NCBI RefSeq assembly: GCF_029633865.1
Contig: NC_079224.1
Coordinates: 22,749,177-22,813,176, forward strand
Direction of reading: 5' to 3'
Length of the DNA: 64,000 nt
Source: Lampris incognitus
Lineage: Eukaryota; Chordata; Actinopteri; Lampriformes; Lampridae
The notes under the pieces were generated by a model that was not told the DNA's origin, ran no database searches, and saw only the letters and a list, made by a program, of their open reading frames with translations. Below, one piece after another: positions 15,606-26,639 of this stretch (positions within the stretch are counted from its first letter, which is position 1; each line of letters begins with the position of its first letter). Made by a program: the position numbers and the translations under genes.

Positions 15606-15983
15606 TTTATTTTATTTTATTTTATTTAAGATACTAGTCTCTGCCCTGGCTGTCTTTAGTTGCTAAGACACAGATACTAGGTCTAAAAATACACGTTTAC
15701 TAATCTCTAAGGCAATTCTACTGCTAATGATATATTTGTCACACTAGTAATTATTAATTAATGCCATTTGCCATTCCAGTTATTACTAGTGAAAGTCCCA
15801 CTGTTACTAGTTGCTTTTGAATAAAGCCTAACAGTTTTTCAAAAGCAAGTATTGAGTTTGACACTATCAACTTTTTCATTTTAACTCATTAAATCTGAAA
15901 TTCTGATATCAACATCTAGTTGTGACTAGTCATGTCAATTCACTAGTGTTGTAAAAATATACATGTTGATGTCTTTATTTGGA

Positions 15984-18900
15984 ATAACCCAGCCACTGAG
16001 GATGCACAAGCCAGTGCATCCTTAGCGCCGGTCCCAAGCCCGGACAAATGGGGAGGGTTGCGTCAGGAAGGGCATCCGGCGTAAAATCTTTGCCAAATCA
16101 AATATGCGGATCATAAATAAGACTTACATACCGGATCGGTCGAGGCCCGGGTTACCAACGACCGCCACCGGTACTGTTAACCAGCAGGGTGTCGGTGGAA
16201 ACTATGCTACTGTTGGACGAAGGAGAAGGAGAGGGGGAAAGCATGTCCAGAGGCAGCTAGAGAGGAGGAAGGATAGACATGTGGAGGTGAGAGTTGGAAC
16301 TTTGAATGTTGGCACTATGACTGGTAAAGGGAGAGAGCTGGCTGACATGATGGAAAGAAGAAAGGTAGGCATACTGTGTGTGCAAGAGACCAGGTGGAAG
16401 GGGAGTAAGGCCAGGAGTATCGGAGGTGGGTTCAAACTCTTTTACCATGGTGTGAATGGGAGGAGAAATGGGGTAGGGGTAATTCTGAAGGAAGAGTATG
16501 TCAAGAGCGTGCTGGAGGTGAAGAGAGTGTCAGACAGAGTGATGAGTATGAAGCTGGAAATTGAAGGTTTATTGCTGAATGTTATCAGCGCATATGCCCC
16601 ACAAGTTGGGTGTGAGATGGATGAAAAATAAGAATTCTGGAGTGAGTTGGATGACATGGTGGAGAGGGTACCCAAGGAGGAGAGAGTGGTGATTGGAGCA
16701 GACTTCAATGGACATGTTGGTGAAGGGAACAGAGGTGATGAGGAGGTGATGGGAAGGTATGGAGTCAAGAAGAGAAATGTGGAAGGACAGATGGTGGTCG
16801 ATTTTGCAAAAAGGATGGAAATGGCTGTGGTGAATACATATTTCAAGAAGAGGGAGGAACACAGGGTGACGTACAAGAGTGGAGGAAAGTGCACACAGGT
16901 GGACTATATCTTATGTAGAAGGCGCCATCTGAAAGGGATTGGAGACTGCAAGGTGGTGACAGGGGAGAACGTAGCTAGGCAGCATAGGATGGTGGTCTGT
17001 AGGATGACTTTGGAGACCAAGAAGAGGAAGCAAGTGAAGACACAGCCAAAGATCAAATGGTGGAAGTTGAAGAAGGAAGACTGTTGTGTGGAGTTCAGGC
17101 AGGAGTTAAGACAGGCACTGGGTGGTAGTGAAGAGTTGCCAGATGGCTGGACAACCACTGCAGAAATAGTGAGGGAGACAGCTAGGAAGGTACTTGGTGT
17201 GTCATCAGGACAGAGGAAGGAAGACAATGAGACTTGGTGGCGGAATGAGGAAGTACAGCAAATTATACAGAGGAAAAGGTTGGCAAAGAAGAAGTGGGAT
17301 AGTAAGAGAGATGAAGAAAGTAGACAGGAGTACAAGGAGATGCAGCGTAAAGCAAAGAGAGTGGTGGCAAAGGCAAAGGAAAAGGCGTATGGTGAGTTGT
17401 ATGACAGGTTAGACACTAAGGAAGGAGAAAAGGACTTGTACCGATTGGCTAGACAGAGAGACCAAGCTGCAAAGGATGTGCAGCAAGTTGGGGTGATCAA
17501 GGATAGAGATGGAAATGTGCTGACAAGCGAGGAGCGTGTGCTAAGAAGGTGGAAGGATTACTTTGAGGGGCTGATGAATGAAGAAAATGAGAGAGAGAGA
17601 AGGTTGGATGATGTAGGGATAGTGAATCAGGAAGTTCAGTGGATTAACAAGGAGGAAGTGAGGGTAGCTATGAAGAGAATGAAGAGTGGAAAGGCAGTTG
17701 GTCCTGATGACATACCTGTGGAGGCATGGAGATGTTTAGGAGAGATGGCAGTGGAGTTTTTAACTAGATTGTTTAACACAATCCTGGAAAGTGAGAGGAT
17801 GCCTGAGTAGTGGAGAAGAAGCATACTGGTACCGATTTTCAACAACAAGGGCGATGTGCAGAACTGTAACAACTACAGAGGTATAAAGTTGATCAGCCAC
17901 AGCATGAAGATATGGGAAAGAGTAATAGAAGGTAGGTTAAGAGGAGAGGTGATGATCAGCGAGCAGCAGTATGGTTTCATGCCACGAAAGAGCACCACAG
18001 ATGCGATGTTTGTTTTGAGAATGTTGATTGAGAAGTATAGAGAAGGCCAGAAAGAGTTGCATTGTGTCTTTGTAGATTTAGAGAAAGCTTATGACAGGGT
18101 GCCGAGAGAGGAGGTGTGGTATTGTATGAGGAAGTCAGGAGTTGCAGAGAAGTATGTAGGAGTGGTGCAGGATACGTATGAGGGAAGTGTGAAAGTGGTG
18201 AGGTGTGCAGTTGGAATGACAGATGGGTTAAAGGTGGAGGTGGGATTACATCAAGGATCGGCCCTGAGCCCTTTCGTGTTTGCAATGGTGATGGACAGGT
18301 TGACGGACAAGATCAGGCAGGAGTCTCCATGGACGATGATGTTCGCGGATGACATTGTGATCTGTAGCGAGAGTAGGGTGCAGGTTGAGGAGAGCCAGGA
18401 GAGGTGGAGGTATGCACTGGAGAGAAGAGGAATGAAATTCAGTAGGAGCAAGATGGAATACCTATGCGTGAATGAGAGAGATGACAGTGGAATGGTCAGG
18501 ATGCAAGGAGTGGAGGTGACAAAGGCATTTGAGTTTAAATACTTGGGGTCAACCGTCCAAAGTAACGGGGAGTGCAGTAGAGAGGTGAAAAAGAGAGTGC
18601 AGGCAGGGTGGAGTGGGTGGAGAAGTGTGTCAGGAGTGATTTGCTACAGAAGGGTACCAGCAAGAGTTAAAGGGAAAGTTTACAAGATGGTTGTGAGACC
18701 AGCTATGTTATATGGTTTGGAGACAGTGGCACTAACGAAAAGACAGGAGGCGGAGCTGGAGGTGGCAGAGTTGAAGATGCTAAGATTTTCACTGGGAGTA
18801 ACGAAGAAGGACAGGATTAGGAATAATTATATTAGAGGGACCGCTCAGGTTGGACAGTTTGGAGACAAAGCAAGAGAGGCAAGATTGAGATGGCTTGGAC

Positions 18901-19124
18901 ATGTGTGGAGGAGAGATGCTGAGTATATTGGGAGAAGGATGCTGAATATGGAGCTGCCAGGGAAGAGAAGAAGAGGAAGGCCAAAGAGGAGGTTTATGGA
19001 TGTGGTGAGGGAAGACATGCAGGTGGCTGGTGTGACAGAGGAAGATGCAGAAGACAGGAAGAAATGGAAACGGATGATCCGCTGTGGCGACCCCTAACGG
19101 GAGCAGCCGAAAGTAGTAGTAGTA
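15984..19124 (+). mobile_element. RTE-like LINE copy A, full length
   Basis: Flanked by a perfect 13-bp target duplication GTCTTTATTTGGA (15971-15983 and 19125-19137). The element has a ~120-bp 5' leader, a single ORF and a short tail of GTA/TAG triplets. Copies B (23758) and C (60376) share its sequence, and a mini-derivative lies at 50373. The two-ended target duplication shows this is a complete insertion by target-primed reverse transcription and fixes the element length at 3141 bp. Confidence 0.93.
16104..19097 (+). pseudogene. RTE-like ORF: endonuclease plus reverse transcriptase, two stops
   Basis: A single reading frame of 998 codons including the final stop (ATG 16104, stop 19095-19097), broken only by TAA at 16629-16631 and TAG at 17808-17810. 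The N-terminal AP-type endonuclease shows VGTLNVGTMTG, QETRWKG, DFNGHVGEG and VDYILCRRR. The RT domain shows KSGKAVGPDDIP, FVDLEKAYDRVPR, QGSALSP and the catalytic FADDIVI. The C-terminus has RWLGHVWRRD and GKRRRGRPKRRF, the basic region typical of RTE-clade proteins. Both stops are single-base changes from sense codons: copy B reads GAG where this copy has TAG at 17808. The gene is dead in this copy, but it could be active in close relatives. Confidence 0.92.
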
Positions 19125-19379
19125 GTCTTTATTTGGACTAGAAACTAGCTCTTACTAAAAAGCTCCTTGTCAATACTGAATAGCAACTAGTTAGCAATGT
19201 AATTGTGACAAGTCAACATCAGAAAAGCAACTAGCCACTTGTGAAGAGTTACTAGTGACTGATATATAATGATATAATAATATAGTAGACCTGTATTAAC
19301 AACTAGCATTAATTAAATAGTGACTAGTAGTTAATGAATTGTTGATACCTGGTATTTTGATGCCTCATAAACTTAATAA

Positions 19380-19500
19380 AGTCCAGGGTGTCTCCCCGCC
19401 TGCTGCTCAGTGACTGCTGAAATAGGCTCCGGCATCCCTGCGATCCTGAATAAGGATAAACGGTTTGGATAATGGATGGATGGATGGATGGATGTACTGT
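19380..19500 (-). repeat. LINE 3'-end type repeat fragment
   Basis: AGGCTCCGGCATCCCTGCGA then GGATAAACGGTTTGGATAATGG and a GGAT microsatellite. The inverse of this string occurs at 59245-59430. This is a very common fish interspersed repeat, not coding here. Confidence 0.6.
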
Positions 19501-19512
19501 ACATTGTACATA

Positions 19513-21146
19513 CAGTGCATCCGGAAAGTATTCACACCCCTTCACTTTCCCCACATTTTGTTATGTTACAGCCTTATTCCAAAATGGATTAAATTCCTTT
19601 TTTTCTCATCAATCTACACACAATACCCCATAATGACAAAGTGAAAAAGGTTTTGTAGAAATTTTTTGCATTAAACATAAAAAACTGAAATATTGCATGT
19701 ACATAAGCATGTACATAAGTATAGCTATGACACTCAAAATTGAGCTCAGGTTCATCCTGTTTCCACTGATCATCCTTGAGATGTTTCTACATCTTGATTG
19801 GAGTCCACCTGTAGTAAATTCAATGGATTGGACATGATTTGGAAAGGCACACACCTGCCTATATAAGGTCCCACTGTTGACAGTGCATGTCAGAGCAGAA
19901 ACCAAGCCATGAAGTCAAAGGAATTGTCTGTGGACCTCCGAGACAGGATTGTATAGAGGCACAGATCTGGGGAAGGGTACAAAAAAATTTCTACAGCTTT
20001 GAAGGTCCCGAAGAGCACAGTGGTCTCCATCATTCATAAATGGAAGAAGTTTGGATCCACCAGGACTCTTCCTAGAGCTGGCCGCCCAGCCAAACCGAGC
20101 AATCGGGGGAGAAGGGCGTTGGTTAGGGAGGTGACCAAGAACCCGATGGTCACTCTGACAGAGCTCCAGCGTTCTTCTGTGGAGACGGGAGAACCTTCCA
20201 GAAGGACAACCATCTCTGCAGCACTCCACCAATCAGGCCTTTATGGTAGAGTGGCCAGACGGAAGCCTCTGCTCAGTAAAAGGCACATGACAGCCCGCTT
20301 GGAGTTTGCCAGAAAGCACCTAAAAGACTCTCAGACCATGAGAAACAAGATTCTCTGGTCTGATGAAACCAAGATTGAACTCTTTGGCCTGAATGCCAAA
20401 CGTCACATCTGGAGGAAACCAGGCACCTCTCATCACCTTGCTAATACCATCCCTACAGTGAGGCATGGTGGTGGCAGCATCATGCTGTGGGGATGTTTTT
20501 CAGCAGCAGGAACTGGGAGACTAGCCAGGATCGAGGGAAAGATGAATGGAGCAAAGTACAGAGAGAGATCCTTGATGAAAACCTGCTCCAGAACGCTCAG
20601 GACCTCAGACTGGGGTGAAGGTTTACCTTTCAACACGACAACGACCCTAAGCACACAGCCAAGACAACAAATGAGTGGCTTCGGGACAAGTCTGTGAATG
20701 TCCTTGAGTGGCCCAGGCAGAGCCCAGACTTGAACCCCATTGAACATCTCTGGAAAGACCTGAAAATAGCTGTGCAGCAACGCTCCCCATCTGACCTTAC
20801 AGAGCTTGAGAGGATCTGCATAGAAGAATGGGAGAAATACCCCGAATATAGGTGTGCCAAGCTTGTAGCTTCATACCCAAGAAGACTTGAGGCTGTAATC
20901 GCTGCCAAGGGTGCCTCAACCAAGTACTGAGTAAAGGGTGTGAATACTTATGTACATGCAATATTTCAGTTTTTTATGTTTAATAAATTTGCAAAAATTT
21001 TTACAAAACCTTTTTTGCTTTGTCATTATGGGATATTGTATGTAGATTGATCAGAAAAAAGGGAATTTAATCCATTTTGGAATAAGGCTGTAACATAACA
21101 AAATGTGGGGAAAGTGAAGGGGTGTGAATACTTTCCGGATGCACTG
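19513..21146 (+). mobile_element. Tc1-like transposon copy A
   Basis: 1634-bp element bounded by CAGTGCATCCGGAAAGTATT and its inverse, with TA duplicated on both sides (19511-19512 and 21147-21148). The inverted repeats are long, about 200 bp, and carry an internal direct repeat (ACATAAGTATTCACACCC), the IR/DR layout of fish Tc1 elements. It encodes one broken transposase. An inverted copy with the same lesions lies at 36044-37681. Confidence 0.95.
19909..20930 (+). pseudogene. Tc1 transposase, copy A
   Basis: The ATG at 19909 opens KSKELSVDLRDRIV, then an in-frame TAG (about 19954) stops it. The frame continues through a paired helix-turn-helix DNA-binding region (GRPAK hook near 20090) to the catalytic core. 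The first Asp is in [13 protein letters not shown] frameshift near 20615-20635 displaces the rest. The second Asp ([11 protein letters not shown]) and the Glu ([10 protein letters not shown]) are 34 residues apart, so the motif is DD34E. The family cuts and pastes DNA at TA. All catalytic residues survive, but the stop and frameshift remove function. Confidence 0.92.
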
Positions 21147-21148
21147 TA

Positions 21149-21803
21149 TACTGGTACACTCTGTCATGTCCATCTACCTCAAGCATGTAGTATGTAAGTA
21201 ACCTGCTAACATCTATTTCAGCATCTCTGGTATATTCTCTGCACCATTGCACTTTATCACTTGTATATAGTCAATCCTTGTGTATATATCTGAAGATTGT
21301 TGTGTTGTAGTGTAGTTATTCTATTTTAAGTACATTGGGTCCGGGGTGGTGTAGCGGTCTAAGCATCGGCTTTGTGTTGATGCAGTTGCCCACAGGGGAC
21401 TGGGGTTCGCGCCCCGGTCTCGTCAGATCCGACTATGGTTGGACTCGATGAAGCGGCAATAATTGGCAACGCTGTCTTCGGGAGGGGGGCGGAGTCGAAG
21501 TCGGCTTGCGTTCGTCACATGAATGCGTCTCTGTGTGTGTCGGAATAGCAGTGATTCGGCCTGGATTCGCCTTGTCACGAAAGTGGGGAGGCGTCTCCTT
21601 CGAGACTGCCGGCCGGAGAGTTGCAGTTGGCGAACGCATACAATACGAGGGCGGGTGTTTGAATTAAAATAGGGATCGATTGGCCACTAAATTGGGAGAA
21701 AAAGGGAAAAATCAGAAATAAATGTATATATAAAAAAAGCACACAGAGCCACGAAACCAGCGTCAAATTCCATGTGTGTGCAAACCTACATGACCAATAA
21801 ACA
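21149..21803 (+). repeat. Segment shared with the composite Tc1 at 35386-36041
   Basis: Runs from the right end of Tc1 copy A to ACCAATAAACATG and is almost identical, inverted, to 35386-36041. It comprises about 190 bp of unique-looking DNA, SINE B, and a LINE-like 3' end (CCAATAAACATG, normally followed by ATTCTGAT, as here). The homology stops exactly at ACATG, where the other locus switches to Tc1 sequence. Confidence 0.9.
21338..21740 (+). mobile_element. tRNA-derived SINE (family B)
   Basis: Head GTCCGGGGTGGTGTAGCGGTC with A-box-like GTAGCGGTCTAAGC and B box GGTTCGCGCCC. A GC-rich body (CTTCGGGAGGGGGGCGGAG) and an end AAATTGGGAGAAAAAGGG then AAATAAATGT follow. An inverted copy lies at 35450-35850. 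Confidence 0.75.
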
Positions 21804-21829
21804 TGATTCTGATAATAAAAAATGTTGCT

Positions 21830-22130
21830 TCAAGACTACAGTCTTTTTTTAATGATTGTAAACAAACAATAAAAACATTTCTTCATGTGACTGCAGTTCT
21901 CAGCTGTCTGTCCGTCATGTGATTTGGTTTTTTTTTCAGGCTCGACACATACGGAAGATTATCATGTCACATTATAAGAGACTTAATCAAATACAATCAC
22001 CATAGTGACACAGTGAAGTGTAATACGTATCTGCATTTGTCTTTCCATAAACGGCATGCATTCATCATGCCATAACAAAAAATAAACAAATTTTGCGTTC
22101 TTTCATTTCAAGACTTTTACATTATCCCAG
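21830..22130. other. Unassigned AT-rich spacer
   Basis: Nothing recognised apart from short T runs. Confidence 0.4.
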
Positions 22131-22450
22131 CAAACATGCCTCTTTGGGGTCCATATGGGGCCACTGCAGGCAGGAACAGAGGGCCCACTGTGGGCAGCCC
22201 ACTGTGGGCCCCGTTACCGGCATGAAATGCGGGGCATGTGTGGGCCCCACACTAAAGGCCACTGGTGGGGCCCCAGTGGGCAGCCCACACTCTGGACTGA
22301 GTGTGGGCTGAGTGTGGGCTGCCCACACTAAGCAGAGTGGGCCTTCAGTGGGACCCATTGTGGGCCCGCAGCATGCCCATAGTATGCCCACACTTTTGGC
22401 TGGGAGCAGTGGTCCCACACAGGCCCATAGTGCCCTATGTGTGCCTGGCA
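22130..22450. repeat. GC-rich GGGCCCAC/GTGGGC repeat island
   Basis: Dense, partly palindromic copies of GTGGGCAGCCCAC, TGTGGGCCC and GGGCCCCA in otherwise AT-rich DNA. The units run in both orientations, so it can fold. It lies 140 bp past the stop codon of the DUF4806-type exons and begins CAGCAAACATG, which resembles a transposon end. The function and element family are not known to me. Confidence 0.65.
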
Positions 22451-22588
22451 TTCTAGTGACATTTATTGACAGCCAGCTCAAACAAAAAAAATTAAATTAT
22501 ACGAAGAAAGAATTTATTGAAAACATAGAACCACATTTGAACACAATAAGAACATTAAATCTAAAAAAACCCCAAACATTAAATCTAT

Positions 22589-23339
22589 TTATTTTTTGCT
22601 CCTTCCTCCATCTCTATCCCTGGCATTTCTGAGCCACATTTTGATGGCAGCTTCCACCTCGGATGCTGTGGCCCGGCTTCTTTTTGTCACAGCATCTGAA
22701 GAAAACAACAATTGAAATGTAAGTGCACAGTATGAGTTAGCCACAGGTGGAGCATTTAATCTAGCCTGGGATTAGAAGTTAAAATCAAGTTAGAAGTTAG
22801 ATTAAGATTAAATTAGATTAATTTAGCTAGGCTAATCTGTTTTTGTATGCCTTTTTCCCCTAGTGTAATCAGAAACAAAAATTATCACAAAATACTCTCA
22901 TTTGGCCTTTACAATTAAATTCAAACTTTTGATTTTGTTCCCCTTCTGAGGTCTTATTGCATATGAACATTACATACTACCTGTGACTGCTCTGCACACC
23001 AGCATAGCCCCAAAAGCCAACTTCTGGCCAGAGCCCCGCCAGCGCAGTTGTTGGGCCAGTGGGGTGGTTAGCAGGCGGACAAGGATCCGTCTTGTGTTGG
23101 AGGATGCATTCGCACCCCCGACTGTTGCCAGATACTTGGCCTAAATAGAGGTAATAATATATTAGTGTATTGACAAGACAGCAACAAACAGTAATGGAAA
23201 ATGTAATGAACTTGTGATCATAGAATATGGTATGTTAGGAAACCAAATGTACCATTTCACTGTAACAGGCCTCCTCCTTCAGCATAGTTTCCACCTTGTT
23301 GAGGTCCTGCAGGTTGCCCATTGATAGATGTATTGCAGA
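22589..23339 (-). CDS. DUF4806-type protein, last three exons (partial)
   Basis: Three minus-strand exons with GT-AG borders and compatible phases: 23253-23339, 22981-23140 and 22589-22695 (stop TAA at 22589-22591). Together they encode about 117 residues. Key parts are IHLSMGNLQDLNKVETML, then YLATVGGANASSNTRRILVR and a GQKLAFGAML segment, and a C-terminus with EAAIKMWLRNARDRDG. The pattern of a small helix, V-GG-N, TRRIL and a WxGxxxKxAF-type motif is what I recall of DUF4806, a domain found in fish and insect proteins often linked to transposons. No upstream exons could be found, so this is either the 3' end of a gene truncated by insertion (RTE copy B sits just upstream) or a captured fragment. 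The exons show no stops, which argues for recent activity. Confidence 0.65.
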
Positions 23340-23757
23340 CTATATGAGACTATAATAAGCTGCTGTGTGTGTGTGTGTTCGCTAAATTTCTGATGGTTTA
23401 AAATTATTAAAATTGTAAAGTTATGAGTAATAGTTAAGATGTAATTAAGTTGGTTAAAAAAAACAGCATGAGCTGCACTATGGGAAAATTTAAGGGAAAA
23501 AAAATTAACAAAAAAAAATAGTGTTCTTTCTCTTAACTATAATATGAAACAGCTGCGCCAAACCAAAAAGTTGAGACGTTGCTTGTCTTGTTGGATGGGC
23601 AGTTTTAGTTAAGTATGGGATGGACCGGTCATACCTTGGACAACTTGTTTACATTTTACTGTCATTTTTGCAGAGGTCTGACTATATGCAGCATTTGATA
23701 CTCCATAGGAGTTTAGAAATGTATTAATATTAATAATAATAATAACAGAAGGAACAT

Positions 23758-25233
23758 TTATGAAGAGGATGAAGAGTGGAAAGGCAGTTGGTCCTGATGA
23801 CATACCTGTGGAGGCATGGAGATGATTAGGAGAGATGGCAGTGGAGTTTTTAACTAGATTGTTTAACATAATCCTGGAAAGTGAGAGGATGCCTGAGGAG
23901 TGGAGAAGAAGCATACTGGTACCGATTTTCAAGAACAAGGGCGATGTGCAGAACTGTTGCAACTACAGAGGTATAAAGTTGATCAGCCACAGCATGAAGA
24001 TTTGGGAAAGAGTAATAGAAGCTAGGTTAAGAGGTGAGGTGATGATCAGCGAGCAGCAGTATGGTTTCATGCCACGAAAGAGTACCACAGATGCGATGTT
24101 TGCTTTGAGAATGTTGATTGAGAAGTATAGAGAAGGCCAGAAAGAGTTGCATTGTGTCTTTGTAGATTTAGAGAAAGCATACGACAGGGTGCCGAGAGAG
24201 GAGGTGTGGTATTGTATGAGGAAGTCAGGAGTTGCAGAGAAGTATGTAGGAGTGGTGCAGGATATGTATGAGGGAAGTGTGACAATGGTGAGGTGTGTGG
24301 TTGGAATTACAGATGGGTTCAAGGTGGAGGTGGGATTACATCAAGGATCGGCTCTGAGCCCTTTCTTGTTTGCAATGGTGATGGACAGGTTGACGGACAA
24401 GATCAGGCAGGAGTCTCCATGGACGATGATGTTCGCGGATGACATTGTGATCTGTAGCGAGAGTAGGGTGCAGGTTGAGGAGAGCCAGGAGAGGTGGAGG
24501 TATGCACTGGAGAGAAGAGGAATGAAAGTCAGTAGGAGCAAGACGGAATACATATGCGTGAATGAGAGGGAGGACAGTGGAATGGTCAGGATGCAAGGAG
24601 TGGAGGTGACAAAGGCATTTGAGTTTAAATACTTGGGGTCAACTGTCCAAAGTAACAGGGAGTGCAGAAGAGAGGTGAAGAAGAGAGTGCAGGCAGGGTG
24701 GAGTGGGTGGAGAAGAGTGTCAGGAGTGATTTGCGACAGAAGGGTACCAGCAAGAGTTAAAGGGAAGGTTTACAAGACGCTTGTGAGAGCAGCTATGTTC
24801 TTTGGTTTGGAGACAGTGGCACTAACGAAAAGACAGGAGGCGGAGCTGGAGGTGGCAGAGTTGAAGATGCTAAGATTTTCACTGGGCGTAACGAAGAAGG
24901 ACAGGATTAGGAACGATTATATTAGAGGGACCGCTCAGGTTGGACAGTTTGGAGACAAAGCAAGAGAGGCAAGATTGAGATGGCTTGGACATGTGTGGAG
25001 GAGAGATGCTGGGTATATTGGGAGAAGGATACTGAATATGGAGCTGCCAGGGAAGAGGAAAAGAGGTAGGCCAAAGAGGAGGTTTATGGATGTGGTGAGG
25101 GAAGACATGCAGGTGGCTGGTGTGACAGAGGAAGACGCAGAAGACAGGAAGAAATGGAAACGGATGATCCGCTGTGGCGACCCCTAACGGGAGCAGCCGA
25201 AAGTAGTAGCAGTAGTAGTAGTAGTAGTAGTAG
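23758..25233 (+). mobile_element. RTE-like LINE copy B, 5'-truncated
   Basis: Joins copy A at its position about 17670 and runs to the same 3' end CGGGAGCAGCCGAAAGTAG with a (TAG)n tail. It lacks the endonuclease. It is highly similar to copy A by eye. 5' truncation is the normal outcome of target-primed reverse transcription. Confidence 0.92.
23835..25187 (+). pseudogene. RTE-like reverse transcriptase, copy B, truncated but open
   Basis: 450 codons uninterrupted from ATG 23835 to the normal stop. It contains the RT fingers and palm (CVFVDLEKAYDRVPREE, FADDIVICSE) and the basic C-terminus (GKRKRGRPKRRF). A TGA (GATGATTAGG, just before 23830) cuts it from the preceding motif. It lacks the endonuclease domain, so it cannot retrotranspose alone. 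Confidence 0.85.
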
Positions 25234-25254
25234 TCTAGTCTACTTGTTATAAAT

Positions 25255-26345
25255 GCATGGATTAATTTCTCACAGTCTCATATTGATAGAAAGCCCCTTA
25301 GTTTTGATATGTTTTTAAGATGGTAAAAGGCTGATCTTGTGAGATGATTGATGTGGCTCTTAAAATTTAGATCACTGTCTATGATTACACCAAGATTTCT
25401 AGCTTCACCTTTGCATTCCAGAGACAGAGAGCTGAGATGAGCTGCCATTCTCTGTCTTTGAGTCTTTGCACCAAAAATAAGTATTTCTGTCTTGTCTTCA
25501 TTCAGTTGTAAAAAGTTATCTGACATCCATAAAGTATTATCTTCAAACACTGAATTAGTGAACGTATGTGAGCTAGGTCATCAGAAGATAGGGATATGTA
25601 CAGTTGTGAATCATCTGCATAATTATGGTAATTTATTTTGTGTTTCTGTATAACATGTGCGAGTAGGAGGCATCTAGAGATTAAATAGTAATGGTCCAAG
25701 AACAGACCCTTGGGGTACCCCACACATTATACCCACCTTGTCCGAGGAAAAGTCTCCAAAAGACACAAAGAACTGCCTGTCCTGAAGGTATGTTCTAAAC
25801 GAGTTGAGAACCAGGCCAGAAAGGCCGACCCATTTTTCTAATCTCTCTAGCAGAATATCATGATAAACAGTGTCAAAGGCAGCACTGAGATCCAGGAGCA
25901 CAAGAACAGACAATTTATTAGACTCTGTGTTCATATGCAGATCATTCACAACTTTGATAAGTGCTGTTTTGGTGCTATGGTGAGATTGAAAACCTGATTG
26001 ACAAATGTCTAGAAGGTTGTTAGATATTAAATAGTTATTAACTTGAGAATAAACTGTTTTTTCAAGGATTTTGCTGAGGAACGGTAAGTTGGAGATGGGC
26101 CTGTAGTTGGCAATAACTGTCGCATCAAGATTACTCTCTTCAGAAGTGGTTTAACGACAGCTGTCTTAAGTGCTGCAGGAAATACACCTGCCTGAAGAGA
26201 GTAGTTAATAATTTCTAAAACGTCATGTGCCAAGCAATTAGATTTTTTTTAAAAACTTTGGTAGGGAGGGGATCCAAGCAGTAGGTGGACAACCTGAGCT
26301 GCCTAACAATATTGTCTAGACTTTTAAGGTCTAGCGTGTCAAAAT
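25255..26345 (-). mobile_element. L2-like LINE, minus strand, truncated and frameshifted
   Basis: The minus-strand translation gives RT motifs in order: VVKPLLKR, VLLDLSAAFDTVYHDIL, GVPQGSVLGPLLF, NYADDSQLYISLS and LNEDKTEILIFG, then LGVIIDSDLNF. These motifs are of the L2/CR1 group. Frame changes lie near 26020, 25690 and 25530. The 5' part with the endonuclease is missing. It abuts the tail of RTE copy B head-on (tail to tail). Confidence 0.85.
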
Positions 26346-26434
26346 GAGACATGGCGCCAGTGATATTTCTGGAGAACTGGAGGGTAGGTTTGAAGCACTA
26401 ATGTTCTGTCTAATACTCCAGTTCTTTTCCCATT

Positions 26435-26636
26435 GCCTTGGTCAGGGGCACAGACATGCGTGTCTTTTTGATGGTGGGGGAAACCGGAGCACACCCGTGC
26501 AGACACACGGAGAACATGCAAACTCCACACAGAGGATGACCCCCAAGGTTGGACAACCCCAGGGTTCGAACCCAGGCCTTTCTTGCTGTGAGGCAACAGC
26601 ACTAACCACTGGGCCACCGTGCTGCCCATGTGCAAT
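26435..26636 (-). mobile_element. tRNA-derived SINE (family C)
   Basis: The minus strand begins GGGCAGCACGGTGGCCCAGT with GTGGTTAGTGC (A box) and GGGTTCGAACCC (B box), then GTGTGGAGTTTGCATGTTCT, a body seen very widely in teleost genomes. Confidence 0.75.
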
Positions 26637-26639
26637 ATG

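Larger units (their letters stand above)
12780..19340. repeat. ACTAGT-rich degenerate tract, interrupted by transposons
   Basis: Outside the LINE, MITE and RTE insertions this stretch repeatedly shows ACTAGT, CACTAGT and TAGTCACTA strings (near 12815, 12850, 14650, 14810, 14915, 15640, 15790, 15945, 19200, 19250, 19320). The spacing is irregular and no clear unit length was found, so it may be an old degraded satellite or one diverged element. Confidence 0.5.

Noticed and set aside
16202-17500. Minus-strand ORFs opposite RTE copy A (up to 198 codons)
   Set aside because: Ser/Phe/Leu-rich antisense of a Lys/Glu/Arg-rich ORF; no independent features.
22122-22481. 119-codon minus-strand ORF in the GC-rich island
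   Set aside because: It is only the translation of GTGGGC/GCCCAC repeats; both strands are open for the same reason.
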